The translations under genes and the position numbers were made by a program. Of a stretch of 64,000 nt of DNA, positions 31,948 through 43,359 are shown piece by piece. Position 1 is the first letter of the stretch. Each line of letters begins with the position of its first letter. A model generated the notes under the pieces. That model saw nothing but the letters and a program-made list of their open reading frames with translations. It was not told where the DNA came from and ran no database searches. Origin of the DNA: Lasiodiplodia sp. COLG20 (lineage: Eukaryota; Ascomycota; Dothideomycetes; Botryosphaeriales; Botryosphaeriaceae); NCBI GenBank assembly GCA_009801085.1, contig VNWV01000027.1, positions 1-64,000 on the forward strand. Reading direction: 5' to 3'.

Positions 31948-34007
31948 TCACGCCAGTTGCACCGCGAACGTTACCTTCCCTGCCGACATGTGTGCCAGAT
32001 ATCCTCCCAGCTCCTCGTTGTCATCAATCGGATAATTTACCTCCCTGAAATCCTGTCCTTTGACCACTCCCTCGATCCGTACCGCGCTCGACCCCGGATG
32101 CGCCCTTGTGGCCAACGCTCGCAGCTCCTCCATGGTGCCTGATGTCAGCGCCCCCAGCCAGATCCGTGGGTCTGACTGGATCTGCGAGTGTGGATGTAGT
32201 CTGAAGTACACAGGGATTGGCGTCGGTGCCGGGTCCGGATAAGCCGGCGTGTAGCTATACTCTCGCGCCTGTTGTTGGCCAGAAGAGCCGCCACCCGTGT
32301 ACTCTTGCTGCTGCTGCTGCTGATGATGATGATGTATGGTCTGATCATTGTACATTCGACTCTCCTGGTGCTGGCCGGCTAGGTCGTTGGCCGCTAGCAG
32401 GAGCGACGGGTCGATCTGGAGATCGCCAGCACTGTTCACTTCTGGCGTGGGCGTGGTCGGAGCGTAGGCCGTCGGCGTCTTCACCGGACTTGCTTGGGCG
32501 CTTTGAGAGCTCCGAGTGCGAGCAGGCGTCTGCATGGCGCGCGGTGGAGCCGGGCCGGGACCTGGTCCGGCATTGGCCTGCTTCTTCCGCGAAGGGTCGC
32601 GCTTTGCCTGGTCGTCTCGAAGCCGCTTCATGACGTCGCGGCAGAGCACCTCTAGCGCTTTAAGCCGTTGCTGGTGCTGTGGGTCCTGATTACCTGGGGC
32701 GAGAATGCGCTGCAACACTTCAGAGCCTGCTATCCACTGATCCTTGAGCTCCTGCCAATGCTCGGCGCCCGTCTCCAGTTTGCTGTTGACATGGTCAGTT
32801 TTGAGAATGTCGTAGAACTCTCCACGGACTTTTCTGCTCTCTTCCGGATTGATGCCTATGATGTTTTTCGCCTCCGCAATCGTCATCCTGCGTTCCATCG
32901 TGCGCATCCGTTTGGTAACATCGGTGCAAATTACATCCAGCGAGAGGGCCTTCTGGTCAGGCTTTTCGCTCTGCTCGTTAGTGAATTGCGTCTGGAGATG
33001 GTCATTCTCGGCAATCAAGCGATCTTTGACCTGCTGCCATTTGTCTGGTCCGGCGACGGTCTTCTTCACCACGCCCTCTTCTTCGCAGATGGACTGGAAC
33101 TGATCACGTAGCTGGCGATATAGCTCGTTGTCGAGGTTCAAGTAGGCTTTGCTCTCGTCAATGGTCGTTTCGGAGGGGAAACGCGGGGGACCTGCGGGAT
33201 CGGCAGGCAACCCCGCCCAGCCGCGCATTCGCCGTCGACGCTTCCTGCTCCGCCAGCGCTCGTCGCTCTCTTGCTGCAGCTTTTCCATGCGCTCCTTTCT
33301 CTTCCGCAGAGTCTCGGGATCGGGTTCTGGTGACGGGTCTCCCAGCGCATGGCCCGGGGTGTGTGGAGCTGCAGCCGGCGGTCCCTCGTCCTCCTGCTTT
33401 GTATCAGCTAGCATGCAGTGTTCGCAGGCTGCAAATCCCACGTACGGCGATGGCTTGTTGCAGTTCCTTCACGAACGCCTCCGGATACGTCTCGGCGGTC
33501 TGTACTCCAACTGCAGTGGTGGTTGCTCCTTTCATGCCATTGGGGACTCTGAGAAGCCACCTGTTCTTCGCTCGAACACGCATGAGCTCTCGTTCCTTGA
33601 GGTCGAAGCCTTCATCGTTTAGAATCTGCAACATGTCCCTCTGGTTTGTGTTTTTCTCCCAGAGTTCTTTGACACGCGCGACGAGCGCAGGGTTCTTGTG
33701 AGCGGGATTCTGCTTGCTGGGGAAATCCCATCGCTGCGGTTTCGGTGAGCACGCGCTGGCCTCTTGGACCCTGTTGGTGGTGACGAACCTTGAACTGGGT
33801 CTGAAATGCGCGTTTGCTATTGGCAGTCAGTACTCGCGTTTCGCGTTTGAGTCGGCGTCCGTAGAGTACGGTGGGCGCAAAACCGACGACATGCCTTGGC
33901 GTGAAGCTCCTCTGCTTCCAAAAGTCCATGACTTCGTCCAGGGATCTCTTCTCCTCGACATACATCCGATAGCACTCGGCCTCCTTGCCCTCCCAGTCGT
34001 ACACCAT
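31948..34007 (-). CDS. Clr5-domain protein, probable regulator
   Basis: Four exons: 34007-33895, 33816-33789, 33733-33446 and 33393-31948. The product is 624 residues. The N-terminal Clr5 domain (about 1-60) reads MVYDWEGKEAECYRMYVEEK, then LDEVMDFW, and QTQFKRWDFPSKQNP after splicing. Further on are a basic patch (RSRKRRRRMRGW), helical segments with two related stretches (YRQLRDQFQSICEEE, then QQVKDRLIAEND; and RGEFYDILKTDHVN, then QELKDQWIAGSE), and a His/Gln run (IHHHHQQQQQQ). Clr5 domains occur in fungal DNA-associated proteins; S. pombe Clr5 acts in heterochromatic silencing. Intron 1 (33817-33894) uses a GC donor (AAG|GCATGT), is 78 bases long, in frame and free of stops. Start chosen at AAGATGG; an in-frame ATG at 34133 is less likely. 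Confidence 0.82.
32311..32337 (-). repeat. Gln/His-coding trinucleotide repeat
   Basis: A ctg/tga-type triplet run (ctgctgctgctgctgatgatgatgatg on the plus strand) lies inside the Clr5 gene. It encodes HHHHQQQQQQ on the minus strand. Confidence 0.8.
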
Positions 34008-34229
34008 CTTGTCGTGCAGCCGCGGGTCGTGTATCGGAAAGTGCGTTGTTGGTGCGTGGGCGTGGCCTAAGTTCGGACGCCCTGACGCTCGCCGCATAAG
34101 TATGCCCGCCCGAGCAACGGCCGTCATTGTCATGGCCGCCGCCGCCGCGGCGCCATCTCGAATGACCGCTCAACAACAACTTTTCAGCTGCACCCAAGCC
34201 GCCCCTGAAGCCGCCGCCGCCGCTACGCC

Positions 34230-35372
34230 ATGTCGCCCATCCCCATTACCGTCATCACAGGCTTCCTTGGCTCCGGTAAAACCACGCTGATCCTCAACCT
34301 GCTCGCCCAGCTGCCGCCCGACTACAAGCTCGCCCTGCTGAAGAACGAGTTCGGCGATGTCGCTATCGACTCACAGCTCGCCTCCTCTCAAGCCATATCC
34401 GGTGTGCAGGAGCTCCTGAACGGTTGCATCTGCTGCAACCTGACCGGCCAGCTCGGCGATGCCCTCGAGACCCTCCGCACCACTGCTCAGCCCGACCGCA
34501 TCGTCATCGAGACGAGCGGCAGCGCCTTCCCGGCCACCCTGGCCATGGAGGTGAACCGCATTTCCCGTGAGACTGGCGCCTTCGTGCTGGATGGCGTCAT
34601 GAGCGTTGTCGACGTCGAGAATTGGCAGGGCTACGAGGACACCAGCTACAGCGCCAAGGTGCAGGCCCAGTACACTGATCTCATCGTGTTGAATAAGTGC
34701 GAGCTCGTCAGTGAGCGTCGCGTCGAGGACGTGGAGGACAAGATCCGTGACCTCGAACTCGACGTGCCTAACCCCATCGTTAAGAGCACCAAAGGACGCG
34801 TGGACAAGGACATCGTCTTCGGCTTGGATGCGAAGCTGGCCCGCACGGATTCCCATGCCCTGCATCACGAGCATGACCACAACCACTCGAGCGAGGTCGA
34901 GGTGCTCTCTGTCACCATTCCCGCCACAGGTGGCGGGCCCCACGGTGTTGATCTGGAGAAGCTCGAGACTTTGCTCAAGGACTCCTCCAAGGACGAAATT
35001 TACCGCATCAAAGGCGTTCTCCACGCTTCTTCGGTCCCCAAATCCTCTGACGGCCAGCCCGCCAGCCTCCCGAGTGTCGGCGAAGGCAACGGTAGGTATA
35101 TTCTGAACTGGGCGTTCGGACGGTGGACCTTCACTGCCGCTCCCGCTGCATCCGCACACGGGAGTACCACTTCCTCGGGCAGCGCAACGCCTGCACCAAC
35201 AGATTCCGGCATCTCTACACCGCAGAACGGCTCCGCAGAGCCGACTCTGCGGATGACCATCATCACTGCGCGCTACGAATCCAGCAAATGGAAGAAGCGT
35301 ATCGAGGCCGGAGAATTCCTCGCTCTAGAAGGCGGTGCGCCTGTGCAACTCCAGGTGGAGAAGGTTGTGTAG
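34230..35372 (+). CDS. CobW/COG0523-family GTPase (ZNG-type metal chaperone)
   Basis: A single exon encodes 380 residues. The N-terminal GTPase domain has Walker A GFLGSGKTT (11-19), the metal-binding motif GCICC (65-69) that defines the family, Walker B-like VVDVENW, and base-specificity NKCE. A His-rich loop (HHEHDHNH, about 212-219) and a C-terminal CobW_C domain (about 235-376, with RIKGVLH and WKKRIEAGEFL) follow. The C-terminal domain has a Ser/Thr/Ala/Gly-rich insertion (about 310-340). COG0523 proteins use GTP hydrolysis to deliver metals; eukaryotic ZNG1 hands zinc to methionine aminopeptidase. The metal here is not proven. It is divergent from the Clr5 gene with 222 bases between starts. 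Confidence 0.92.
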   Translation: MSPIPITVITGFLGSGKTTLILNLLAQLPPDYKLALLKNEFGDVAIDSQLASSQAISGVQELLNGCICCNLTGQLGDALETLRTTAQPDRIVIETSGSAFPATLAMEVNRISRETGAFVLDGVMSVVDVENWQGYEDTSYSAKVQAQYTDLIVLNKCELVSERRVEDVEDKIRDLELDVPNPIVKSTKGRVDKDIVFGLDAKLARTDSHALHHEHDHNHSSEVEVLSVTIPATGGGPHGVDLEKLETLLKDSSKDEIYRIKGVLHASSVPKSSDGQPASLPSVGEGNGRYILNWAFGRWTFTAAPAASAHGSTTSSGSATPAPTDSGISTPQNGSAEPTLRMTIITARYESSKWKKRIEAGEFLALEGGAPVQLQVEKVV

Positions 35373-36872
35373 GTACATCATTTTCGTTTGAGCAGAGCAA
35401 TGCTTTCGCCTGAGGGGGCTGGCGAACAAGGGATGCATGGCGAACTGCGTTGAGAAGCAAGAGCGTGCATCGACTACCTTCCGCTGAATGGTAGCCAGGA
35501 TCGCGTGTTAAGAGAAGAACATGTAGAAAACCATAGAGTAGACGGCAAGGGTAAGGTAAAGGAGTTCGGTGGGATGGCTCCCCTCTTGATCCTTATAATC
35601 CCAATGTTCGGGTGCATCAGCCGCGCTCACAGATAGAATTGGTGCTCGCAATCCGTACTCAACCTTCGAGGCTGGGCCCATCACGCTTATCAAGTCGGTG
35701 CCAAAGGAGCAGCTCCGTCAGAGAAGTGATGCTAGAGCCTTTCCGCTTCTACCGTATCGCCGATGAATACTGCGCTAGGTAGAGTGTATAACTGCAATAG
35801 ATCAAATGACCTATGCATATCTATAATAATAACACCACCATCATCAACGTATCGGCGTGGTAGCCGCGCCCTATTGATTATTTATAGCGCATTTTTAAAG
35901 CATTGACTCCTCTTGAGAATCCACCAGGTTACAAAACTCGCACCTTCAATTTGCACTTTCTGGAACCGTCGCACCTTGCTCGCATGCTTTCCTCGTTGTA
36001 GCCTAATGGGGCGCGGTCCAAGTTCCACATGAGAGTGACTTGGCCGGGTTTTGGGAGCCATATCCAATGCCAGCGTTGAAACCTGATGCATTCGTCGTGC
36101 AGAAGAACCCTGCTCTACAATACTGTTGCGCTCGACGGAGTTTATCCGCTAGATTTCACCTGGGGTAGGGGCTTTCTCAAGCCGGGCTGCTTGCGGACTA
36201 TGGATATTAGGGAACGAGAATTGTCTGGCGATGCTCATACAGGATAGCCGTCAAGCTCATTTTCCAGCAGAATACTATCATCAACCTGCGTAGCCCAAGC
36301 GGCATGGCTTGGGTAACAGTCTACGGCAAGCAACTATTGACAGACACGCTACCGGTATGGCCGGAACTAGTAATTTCGGGTTCATTAACACATGAGAGCA
36401 CAGCTCCATTGCTGATAAGAACGAGTTGGGTACTCATGCTTCAAGGGCATCCTGTTACCTGACCCGAGCATGGCAGGTATAGAACCAATGCGAACCTCGC
36501 GCACGGCCTGCGATGCCTTCCACGGCCCGGAAACTCGCCATCGCTTCGTCATGGTTTACAGCTATAAGTGTCGTATTCGTTCTGTACAACCGCTCTGCAG
36601 TCCGCTCATTGGCAAATTGCTGGAGACTTCCCCACTTGGTTTGTCTATCAACGCGGAACGATGGCGGGTGGTCGATTCGCGAAAACGAAAACGAGCACGA
36701 GCCTATACGGTCCAGAATTGGAAACACTCTAAGAGGACCAAGGACCATGTTAAAAAGGGCTGTGATACTTAAAACGGACGTCGACCATATTTTTCTATCG
36801 TTCGAACCATCACACATTCGTTTCTTTTCTGCATTCGCTCCTTTGCTTCGATTCCACTGTTCCGTCCTCAGG
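35373..36872. other. 1.5-kb intergenic region, nothing recognised
   Basis: This interval has mixed composition, with small open frames (such as 35882-36091 minus and 36455-36883 minus) whose translations resemble no family. Several ATAA/TAAT-rich patches lie near 35820-35890. It must hold the RTA1-family promoter at its right end. No tRNA or repeat seen. Confidence 0.45.
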
Positions 36873-37856
36873 ATGGGGTACAAATATTACAACTACGACC
36901 CGAATTTCGCGGCAGCGGCCGTTTTCGTCGTTCTCTTCGGCGCCAGTAGCTTGTTTCACCTGGTGCAGCTTTTCAGGAAGAGGACATGGTATTTCATACC
37001 ATTCGTCATTGGGGGTGTCTGTAAGGAAAGCCGTGCTTGACAAGTTGAGCGGACGCTGACGAAACATCAGTCGAGGCAGTTGGGTATGCGGGAAGAGCGC
37101 TGTCGGCCAGAGAGACACCAGACTGGACGATGAAGCCGTACATCATCCAGAGCATCTTGCTCCTACTTGGGCCAACGTTCTTTGCCGCGTCGATCTACAT
37201 GATTTTGGGGCGGCTGATTCGACTCACGAATGGAGAGGCGCATTCAATAGTCAGGGCCACACTCGTCACCAAAATCTTTCTCGTCGGCGACATTCTGTCC
37301 TTCCTCGCTCAGTCCTCAGGTCAGTCCCTTTCGCAGTCGGCAAACTAGCTCACGAGCTGATGTTTGCACAGGTGGTGGTATGCTGGCAAAAGCAAAAACG
37401 GCAGACGACCAGAAGAGCGGCGAGCGCATCATCATCATCGGCCTGTTCATCCAGATTGCCTTCTTCGGCTTTTTCATAATCGTGTCGGCGCTCTTCCACT
37501 ACCGGATATCATTGTATCCAACAGCACGGTCGAGGAACGTGCAGGTGCCTTGGCAGAGGTACCTCTGGATTCTCTACGCGGCAAGCGGCCTGATCATGGT
37601 CCGTTCCATTTACCGTCTTCTCGAATACATTCAAGGCAAAGACGGGGTGCTGCAGTCAGAGGAGGCATACATTTACGTTCTCGACGCTGCACTGATGTTC
37701 ATCGTCGCTGCGCTCTTCAACGTCTTCCACCCCAGCCAGATCATCAACAAGGAGAGCATGGCCGCGGGAGTGTACGACGTGGAGATGGAGGACACTGAGA
37801 ACCTGGCAGGAGGCAGGAAGCGGGGCGAGTACGAAAACATACATCTTGCAGCGTAA
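36873..37856 (+). CDS. RTA1-family seven-span membrane protein
   Basis: Three exons: 36873-37020, 37071-37319 and 37372-37856, with introns of 50 and 52 bases (GTAAGG..CAG, GTCAGT..CAG). The product is 293 residues. Text spanning the first junction, FVIGGVFEAVGYAGRA, is the hallmark of the RTA1-like family. Other marks are YIIQSILLLLGPTFFAASIYM, GDILSFLAQSSGGGM across the second junction, and a sixth-seventh helix region with RSIYRLLEY and E/D after it. Seven hydrophobic helices fit (about 11-29, 38-58, 76-96, 116-136, 156-178, 205-222, 237-256). Members such as yeast Rsb1 and Rta1 are plasma-membrane proteins linked to sphingoid-base export and sterol-drug tolerance. The substrate here is unknown. 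The C-terminal tail is acidic and cytosolic. Confidence 0.9.
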
Positions 37857-38201
37857 ACACGAGGATGGGGCTGGCGGTTTCTTGGATTTGGGGGGATGTT
37901 CGGCGATTGTATCAGTTTAGATGACGGCAGAATTCACTTCCCGCCAGGGAATTGACGCGTAGACTGATGAATCCGCTGCCGTGGTGCAACTTTTGAGTTT
38001 CGGGAATCCTTAGCGGCGGGAAGCTGTCGGCGCCGGCCGTGGCAGCCGCAAGCCCTGTCTGCACGAGAGGCCTTCATGCAAGGCAGCAGACGCGCATGAC
38101 GTGCTGCCCAAGCTCGAGGCTGACAAGCCCGACGCGCATTTATATCGTGGTCTCGCGCTGCTTGTCGCTGATCCCCAGCCCCACCAAAGCATACATATCA
38201 A
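37857..38201. other. Intergenic, 345 bases
   Basis: This holds the 3' region of the RTA1-family gene and the promoter of the MCLVKV gene. A CATATCAA stretch lies just before the start codon. No other signal noted. Confidence 0.4.
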
Positions 38202-38910
38202 ATGTGTCTAGTCAAGGTGCATGAGGAGCCGGACGTCGTGGTGCCCTACCGCGTCGCGAGCAGGCGCCGCTCGCACTATTCGTCCTACTCGCCCCCGCGC
38301 TCCGCCAGGCTGTCGCGCACCATCGTCGACGAGCGCCGCCCGCCGTCTGTCGTGTCGCACCACTTCGAGAAGACTAGAGTTAGTGCTGTCGACGCCCCGC
38401 CGCCAAAGGCCATCCCGCCGCCGCAGCCCGTCCCCGTCTTCGTGAAGCCTCCTTCGCCGCCGCCGCCGCCGCCGCCTGCACCGCCGCGGCCCGCGAGCCC
38501 GCCTCCTACCCACCACCTGGTCGAGGTGTCTCCGGCCTCCAGCCGCACCAGCATCAGCGAGAGCGACTACATCGTTCGCGAGCACGAGGTCCATCGCCAT
38601 CGCGCCACCGAGTACTCGCCCTCCCGATCGTCCGTGACTGACCACTCGCCCAGATACGAGACGTGCGTGAGGCCCAAGCTCCATGTCTGGCCGGGAAACA
38701 TGCTGACGCGGGGGGCAACGCAGGTTCAGGTACATCGAACCGCCGGACGAGCACCGGTACCAACAGCATCACAACCACTGGTCGCGGTCGAGCGAGCGCA
38801 GCGCGAGCAGAGACCGGCGCAGCCGCTACGACGACGACCCGCGCGAGAGCTACCGCTCCACGCGCATCGAAGTCAGCAGCTCGCGCAGGCCCAGGGAGTA
38901 CTGGCGGTAG
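38202..38910 (+). CDS. Proline-rich MCLVKV protein, unknown function
   Basis: Two exons, 38202-38662 and 38724-38910, are joined at a phase-2 GTGCGT..GCAG intron of 61 bases. The product is 215 residues. It begins MCLVKVHEEPDVVVPYRV, an N-terminus that recurs in short uncharacterised proteins of filamentous ascomycetes (from memory, not checked). It continues with Arg/Ser-rich text (RRRSHYSSYSPPRSARLSR) and a proline-rich middle (KPPSPPPPPPPAPPRP). The Arg/Ser/Tyr-rich end (SSERSASRDRRSRYDDD) closes with PREYWR. It is disordered, with no membrane segment. Splicing is needed: read-through of the intron gives unrelated sequence that runs into the T-run and CA repeat downstream. Function unknown. 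Confidence 0.78.
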
Positions 38911-38992
38911 CAGCGACGGCGGCGGGGTTGGGTTCGGAGTTCGGAGGAGGGTTGGCGCAGCGCAGACGACATGTGTATCTTAGACGTGCTGT

Positions 38993-39011
38993 TTTTTTTT
39001 TTTTTTTTTTT
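38993..39011 (+). repeat. T19 homopolymer
   Basis: Nineteen consecutive T, 82 bases after the MCLVKV stop codon. Confidence 0.95.
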
Positions 39012-39176
39012 ATGAAAGTGCAGTGCTGGCAGGCCGGCGTGTCGGCGGAGCAGTGCCCTGACCACCGCGGGATGATGACGCTCCAGGGCCCGCGCGGTGC
39101 ACCATCCGGGCCCTGGAGCTGGGAGAAGCCAGACCAGAGCCCAGAGCCACAGAGCCACAGAGCCACAGAGCCGCGT

Positions 39177-39177
<1 letters not shown>

Positions 39178-39222
<45 letters not shown>
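39178..39222 (+). repeat. CA dinucleotide microsatellite
   Basis: About 22 CA units lie 100 bases upstream of the synaptojanin-like start codon, probably in its promoter or 5' leader. It directly follows a short agccacaga repeat. Confidence 0.95.
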
Positions 39223-39223
<1 letters not shown>

Positions 39224-39322
39224 ACTCCCACCCCGACTCACAACCACCCCGGGATGCGCCTCCCGCAGACTCGTTCCCGTCTCCGCCGCCGCCGCCCCTC
39301 GCCCTAGCCGTACCGCCCGAAC

Positions 39323-42300
39323 ATGTCCTCCCGCATCCGCGTGCTGATTCGAGACTACCCCCACCGCTCCATTGCCCTCGCGACCGACTCCCATGTGCTC
39401 GTCTTCCGCCATACGCCCACCGCTGCCGACCGCGCTGCCAATGGCTTCTATCCCGGCTCTGGCAACGTCTCGCAGACGTCCGTCTCCAGCGGCGGCGCGC
39501 CTGGTCAGCCGCCGCGCTGCATGGTCGAGTTCTCCGACGTGCACTCCACCGACCTGAGCGACTACAGGAACTTCTCCGCCCAGCCCGTGTACGGCACCTT
39601 GGGCCTCATTACCGTCAGCAATGACGTCTTTCTCTGCGTCGTCAGCGCCGCCTCGCGCGCTGCCACCGTGCGTCCCGGCGAGACGGTGCAGAAGATCTTG
39701 GCCGTCGACTTCCGTACCCCTCCCCTACCCCTCGTGCCCCGAGGCCTGCTAACCGCGGTCCAGACTGCCTCAATCGCACCGACTACGACCACATCCTGTA
39801 CGATGAGATCAACCCCTATTCAACCGACACGGTGGACGAGGAGGGCTTTGAGCAGGGCTATGGCCGGAGGGAGCCCCTCCTTGAGCATCCTTGCATGGCA
39901 CTGAAGAAGCTGCTGAGCAGCGGCACCTTCTACTACAGCTCCGACTTTGACCTCACCCGCCGCATGCAGGACCGCTCCTACGACGAGTCCACTGTGGTCC
40001 TCGACAGCCTGGACGCCGGCTTCCTGTGGAACTCGTACATGATCCAGCCACTGGTGAACTTCCGCTCCCGCCTGTCAAACGCAGAAAGAGACGCGCTGGA
40101 CGCTTCTGGCATTCTGACTTCTGCGATCCGGGGTTTCGCATCTACCTTCAACATCCCGGCCGCCTCGTCGCCAGCCCGCAGTACCCGCACCGGCTTGCCG
40201 TCAACCATGACGCTCATATCAAGGCTGTCGTGCCGAAGGGCCGGCACTCGTTTCAACGCTAGAGGAATGGACGATGATGGCAATGTTGCCAATTTCGTCG
40301 AGACCGAGACCATATTCTGGACTCCGGATGGCGTGTGCTTTAGCTATGTCCAAGTCCGTGGTAGCGTTCCCATCTTTTGGGAACAGCAGCCCGGCCTGCT
40401 CCCGGGACAACAGAAAGTCTCCATCACCCGTTCCCCAGAAGCCACCCAGCCGGCGTTTGACAAGCACATGGAGAACCTGGAGCTTGCCTACGGTCCCGTC
40501 CACGTTGTGAACCTCCTGAGTGCCGAAAAGTCCAGTGAGCTTGAAATTAGTGACCGCTACCGCTACCACATTAGAAACTGTTCGCTAAATAACAATTCGG
40601 GCAACGGCGCTAGCTCCAGGGGGCACGAGCTGCTGAAGCTGACCGAGTATGACTTTCACGCCGAAACGAGAGGCCCGGCCGGCTACGAGGCGGCCAGCAT
40701 GATCTCGCGCTACATCCGTGATTCCACCGAGGGGTTTGCTTATTATCTGGGCGAGGAGATGGAAGAACGTCCCAAGACGTCTCATGGCGAGGACCAGATC
40801 TACCGGCAATCAACGACCGTGCTTCAACAGGAGGGCGTGTTTCGTACCAATTGTCTAGACTGTCTGGATCGCACGAATCTCGTGCAGACTATCATCAGCC
40901 GGATGGCTGTCGAGGTCTTCCTGGGTGGTCGTGGTGAGCGCGCCACTGCTGATTTTTGGAATCGACATGGCACGCTGTGGGCCGACAACGGTGATGTACG
41001 CTTCGAACAAAGTACCCAATGTAGGATTCGGATTAATCAATTCACGTTAGGCCCTCTCCAAGATATACGCAGGCACGGGTGCCCTCAAATCGTCTTTCAC
41101 GAGATCCGGGAAGATGTCCCTGGCTGGCGCCATTGCTGACGCCCGGAAGAGTGCGCAACGCATGTACATCAACAACTTTGCAGACAAAGGGCGCCAGAAC
41201 ACGATAGATATGCTGCTGGTACGCGTCTCTTGTTGTCCGACGCAAGGAAGGCTCGCTTACGACTCTGATAGGGACGACTGATGGGGCAAGCCCCTGTACA
41301 CCTGTTCGATCCAATTAACGACTTCGTGACGAGCGAGCTTAGTAGAAGGTACTACTATCACTAGGAATTGTGTTGGATGGTCGCTGACAGCAAGCTAGGG
41401 CAGGCGAATTCTCTTCTGAAAAGCCCATCTACATATGGGCCGGCACATTCAACCTCAACGGCAAGACTGAAGGGATCAGCTCGGATCTTTCTCCGTGGCT
41501 CACGCCGCCCGTCGAACCATCGCAGCAATTTCCTGAGATAGTTGCCGTTGGCTTCCAGGAGATTGTGGAGCTTAGCCCCCAGCAAATCATGTCAACCGAC
41601 CCAGCCCGCAGACAACAGTGGGAGGCTGCCGTGAAGCGAACTCTGAATGAGCATGCTCAGATGCACGGCCAGGAAGAATATGTGTCCCTCCGCGGGGGAC
41701 AGCTTGTCGGCGCATCTCTATCGGTTTTTGTCAGAGCGAGCATCTTAAAATACATCAAAAATGTCGAGGGAAGCTTGAAAAAGGTGAGATTGACTCACAA
41801 CCGCACATACGTGGATACGATCGCTGATCACGGTAACTCAAGACCGGTATGTCTGGAATAGCCGGGAACAAGGGAGCGGTGGCCATTCGTATGGAATACG
41901 CAAATACATCCATATGCTTCGTGACGGCACACTTGGCGGCTGGTTTCGCCAACTACGACGAACGCAATCGCGATTACAGAACCATCAGCCACGGTCTCCG
42001 ATTCCAGAGGAATCGTTCCATCGAAGATCACGACACTGTCATATGGCTCGGCGATTTCAATTATCGTATCGGGCTCAACAACGAGAAGGTCAGAAAGCTC
42101 GTTGAGGTGGGCGACCTGGAGACGCTGTACGAGAACGATCAGGTACGTCGGCGCATCTTGATACAAGTCAAGGAGCTCGCTGCTGACGGCCGACACAGCT
42201 CAACCTGCAAATGGTCGCAGGCTTGACGTTCCCCTTCTACTCCGAAGCACGAATCACCTTCCCACCAACCTACAAGTACGACGTTGGTACAGACACATAT

Positions 42301-43359
42301 GACACCTCGTAAGGCTATAGAGACCCTCCCTTTCGCCTGAGTCTTGAGTTGACGGCGCACAGAGAGAAAGCCCGTATCCCGGCGTGGTGCGACCGCATCC
42401 TACGAAAGGGAGACAACCTGAGGCAAATCAACTACAATACCGCCTCTCTCAAGTTCTCGGACCACCGGCCCGTGTACGCCACTTTTCTCTGTGTCGTCAC
42501 CATGATTGACGAGAAGAAGAAGGAGCAGTTGAGCAAAGACCTCTACCAGCAGCGCAAGGGCGTCGTCGGAGAGTCGACCGCCGCCGGACAGGTGGATGAC
42601 TCGGACGAAGAAGACCTGATCGGCTATGACCCGATCGACCCCACGCTACCACCGGCCAGTTCCGATCGCCGTAAATGGTGGCTTGATAATGGGCAGCCCG
42701 CGCAGTCCGTACTCCATTCGCCTGGCGATGACTTTGTAGTCAACCCCAAACGCCCATCAAATCCTTGGGCACCCTCGCAAGAACCAGATTGGGTCAAATC
42801 CGCGCCGCAAAGAAACTCTGACAACAACCTCCAACGCCACGCGAGCGATGCTCAGTCAACCACGAGTGTTCGCCGCAAACTCCCGCCGCCCTTGGAGCCC
42901 ACCCGCGTGAGCAGCCCGGTGTCCTCGACTAAGAGCATGCCCGTCGGCCACGCACCAGCATTGCCTCCGCGACGTGCGGCAACGGGTGGTCTCGACGGTG
43001 GGGTTGATCGGGACATCGTATGCCTCAACCGCTCACCCTCCAGTGCCTCTACCGGCTCTTCCAACTCGATCAAAAGGAAGCCTGCACCGCCGGTACCGAA
43101 GAAGCCATCTGTTCTTGCTGGTGCCACCTCACCGAAAGCGGAGAAGAAGCAACAGCCTCCCTTGCTTCCTCCACCGCGAAGAGTCACGAACACGAGTAAG
43201 TCGGCTGGTGCGTATTCAGCAAACCAAGCCGACGAGCCACCCTCTTTGCCACCGAGACGTGGAACTGGCGCATCGACAGGCAGCCCTGGCGGGCTGTTGG
43301 AGTTGGGCGATGAGGAGATGCGGGGACTGAAGAATTGGGAGGTGTTGCGACCAGGCTGA
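39323..43359 (+). CDS. Synaptojanin-like phosphoinositide phosphatase (SAC1 + 5-phosphatase)
   Basis: Eight exons: 39323-39713, 39764-40995, 41051-41218, 41272-41348, 41399-41783, 41843-42142, 42199-42308 and 42363-43359. All introns are 50-59 bases. The product is 1,219 residues. The SAC1 domain (about 60-530) contains ARGMDDDGNVANFVETE, FSYVQVRGSVPIFWEQ and the catalytic Cx5R at 494-500 (CLDCLDR, then TN). The inositol 5-phosphatase domain (about 620-930) contains WAGTFNLNGK, WLGDFNYRI (from 819) and PAWCDRIL (from about 894). The C-terminal tail is proline-rich (PAPPVPKKP, LPPRR), as in proteins that bind SH3 partners. It corresponds to yeast Inp51/52/53. These enzymes dephosphorylate PI(4,5)P2 at the plasma membrane and act in endocytosis and actin patch dynamics. 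Confidence 0.95.

Larger units (their letters stand above)
38911..39322. other. Intergenic with T-run and CA repeat
   Basis: This separates the MCLVKV gene from the synaptojanin-like gene. It contains a T19 run (38993-39011), an imperfect 9-base repeat agccacaga (about 39143-39172) and a CA repeat (39178-39222). The remaining 100 bases before the next ATG are C-rich, like a 5' leader. Confidence 0.6.

Noticed and set aside
34371..35159. 262-codon minus-strand ORF opposite the CobW-family gene
   Set aside because: The plus strand carries all CobW motifs in a single exon. The minus frame is a mirror of its codon bias.
36455..36883. 142-codon minus-strand ORF left of the RTA1-family gene
   Set aside because: It overlaps the RTA1-family promoter and start codon, and the translation resembles no family.
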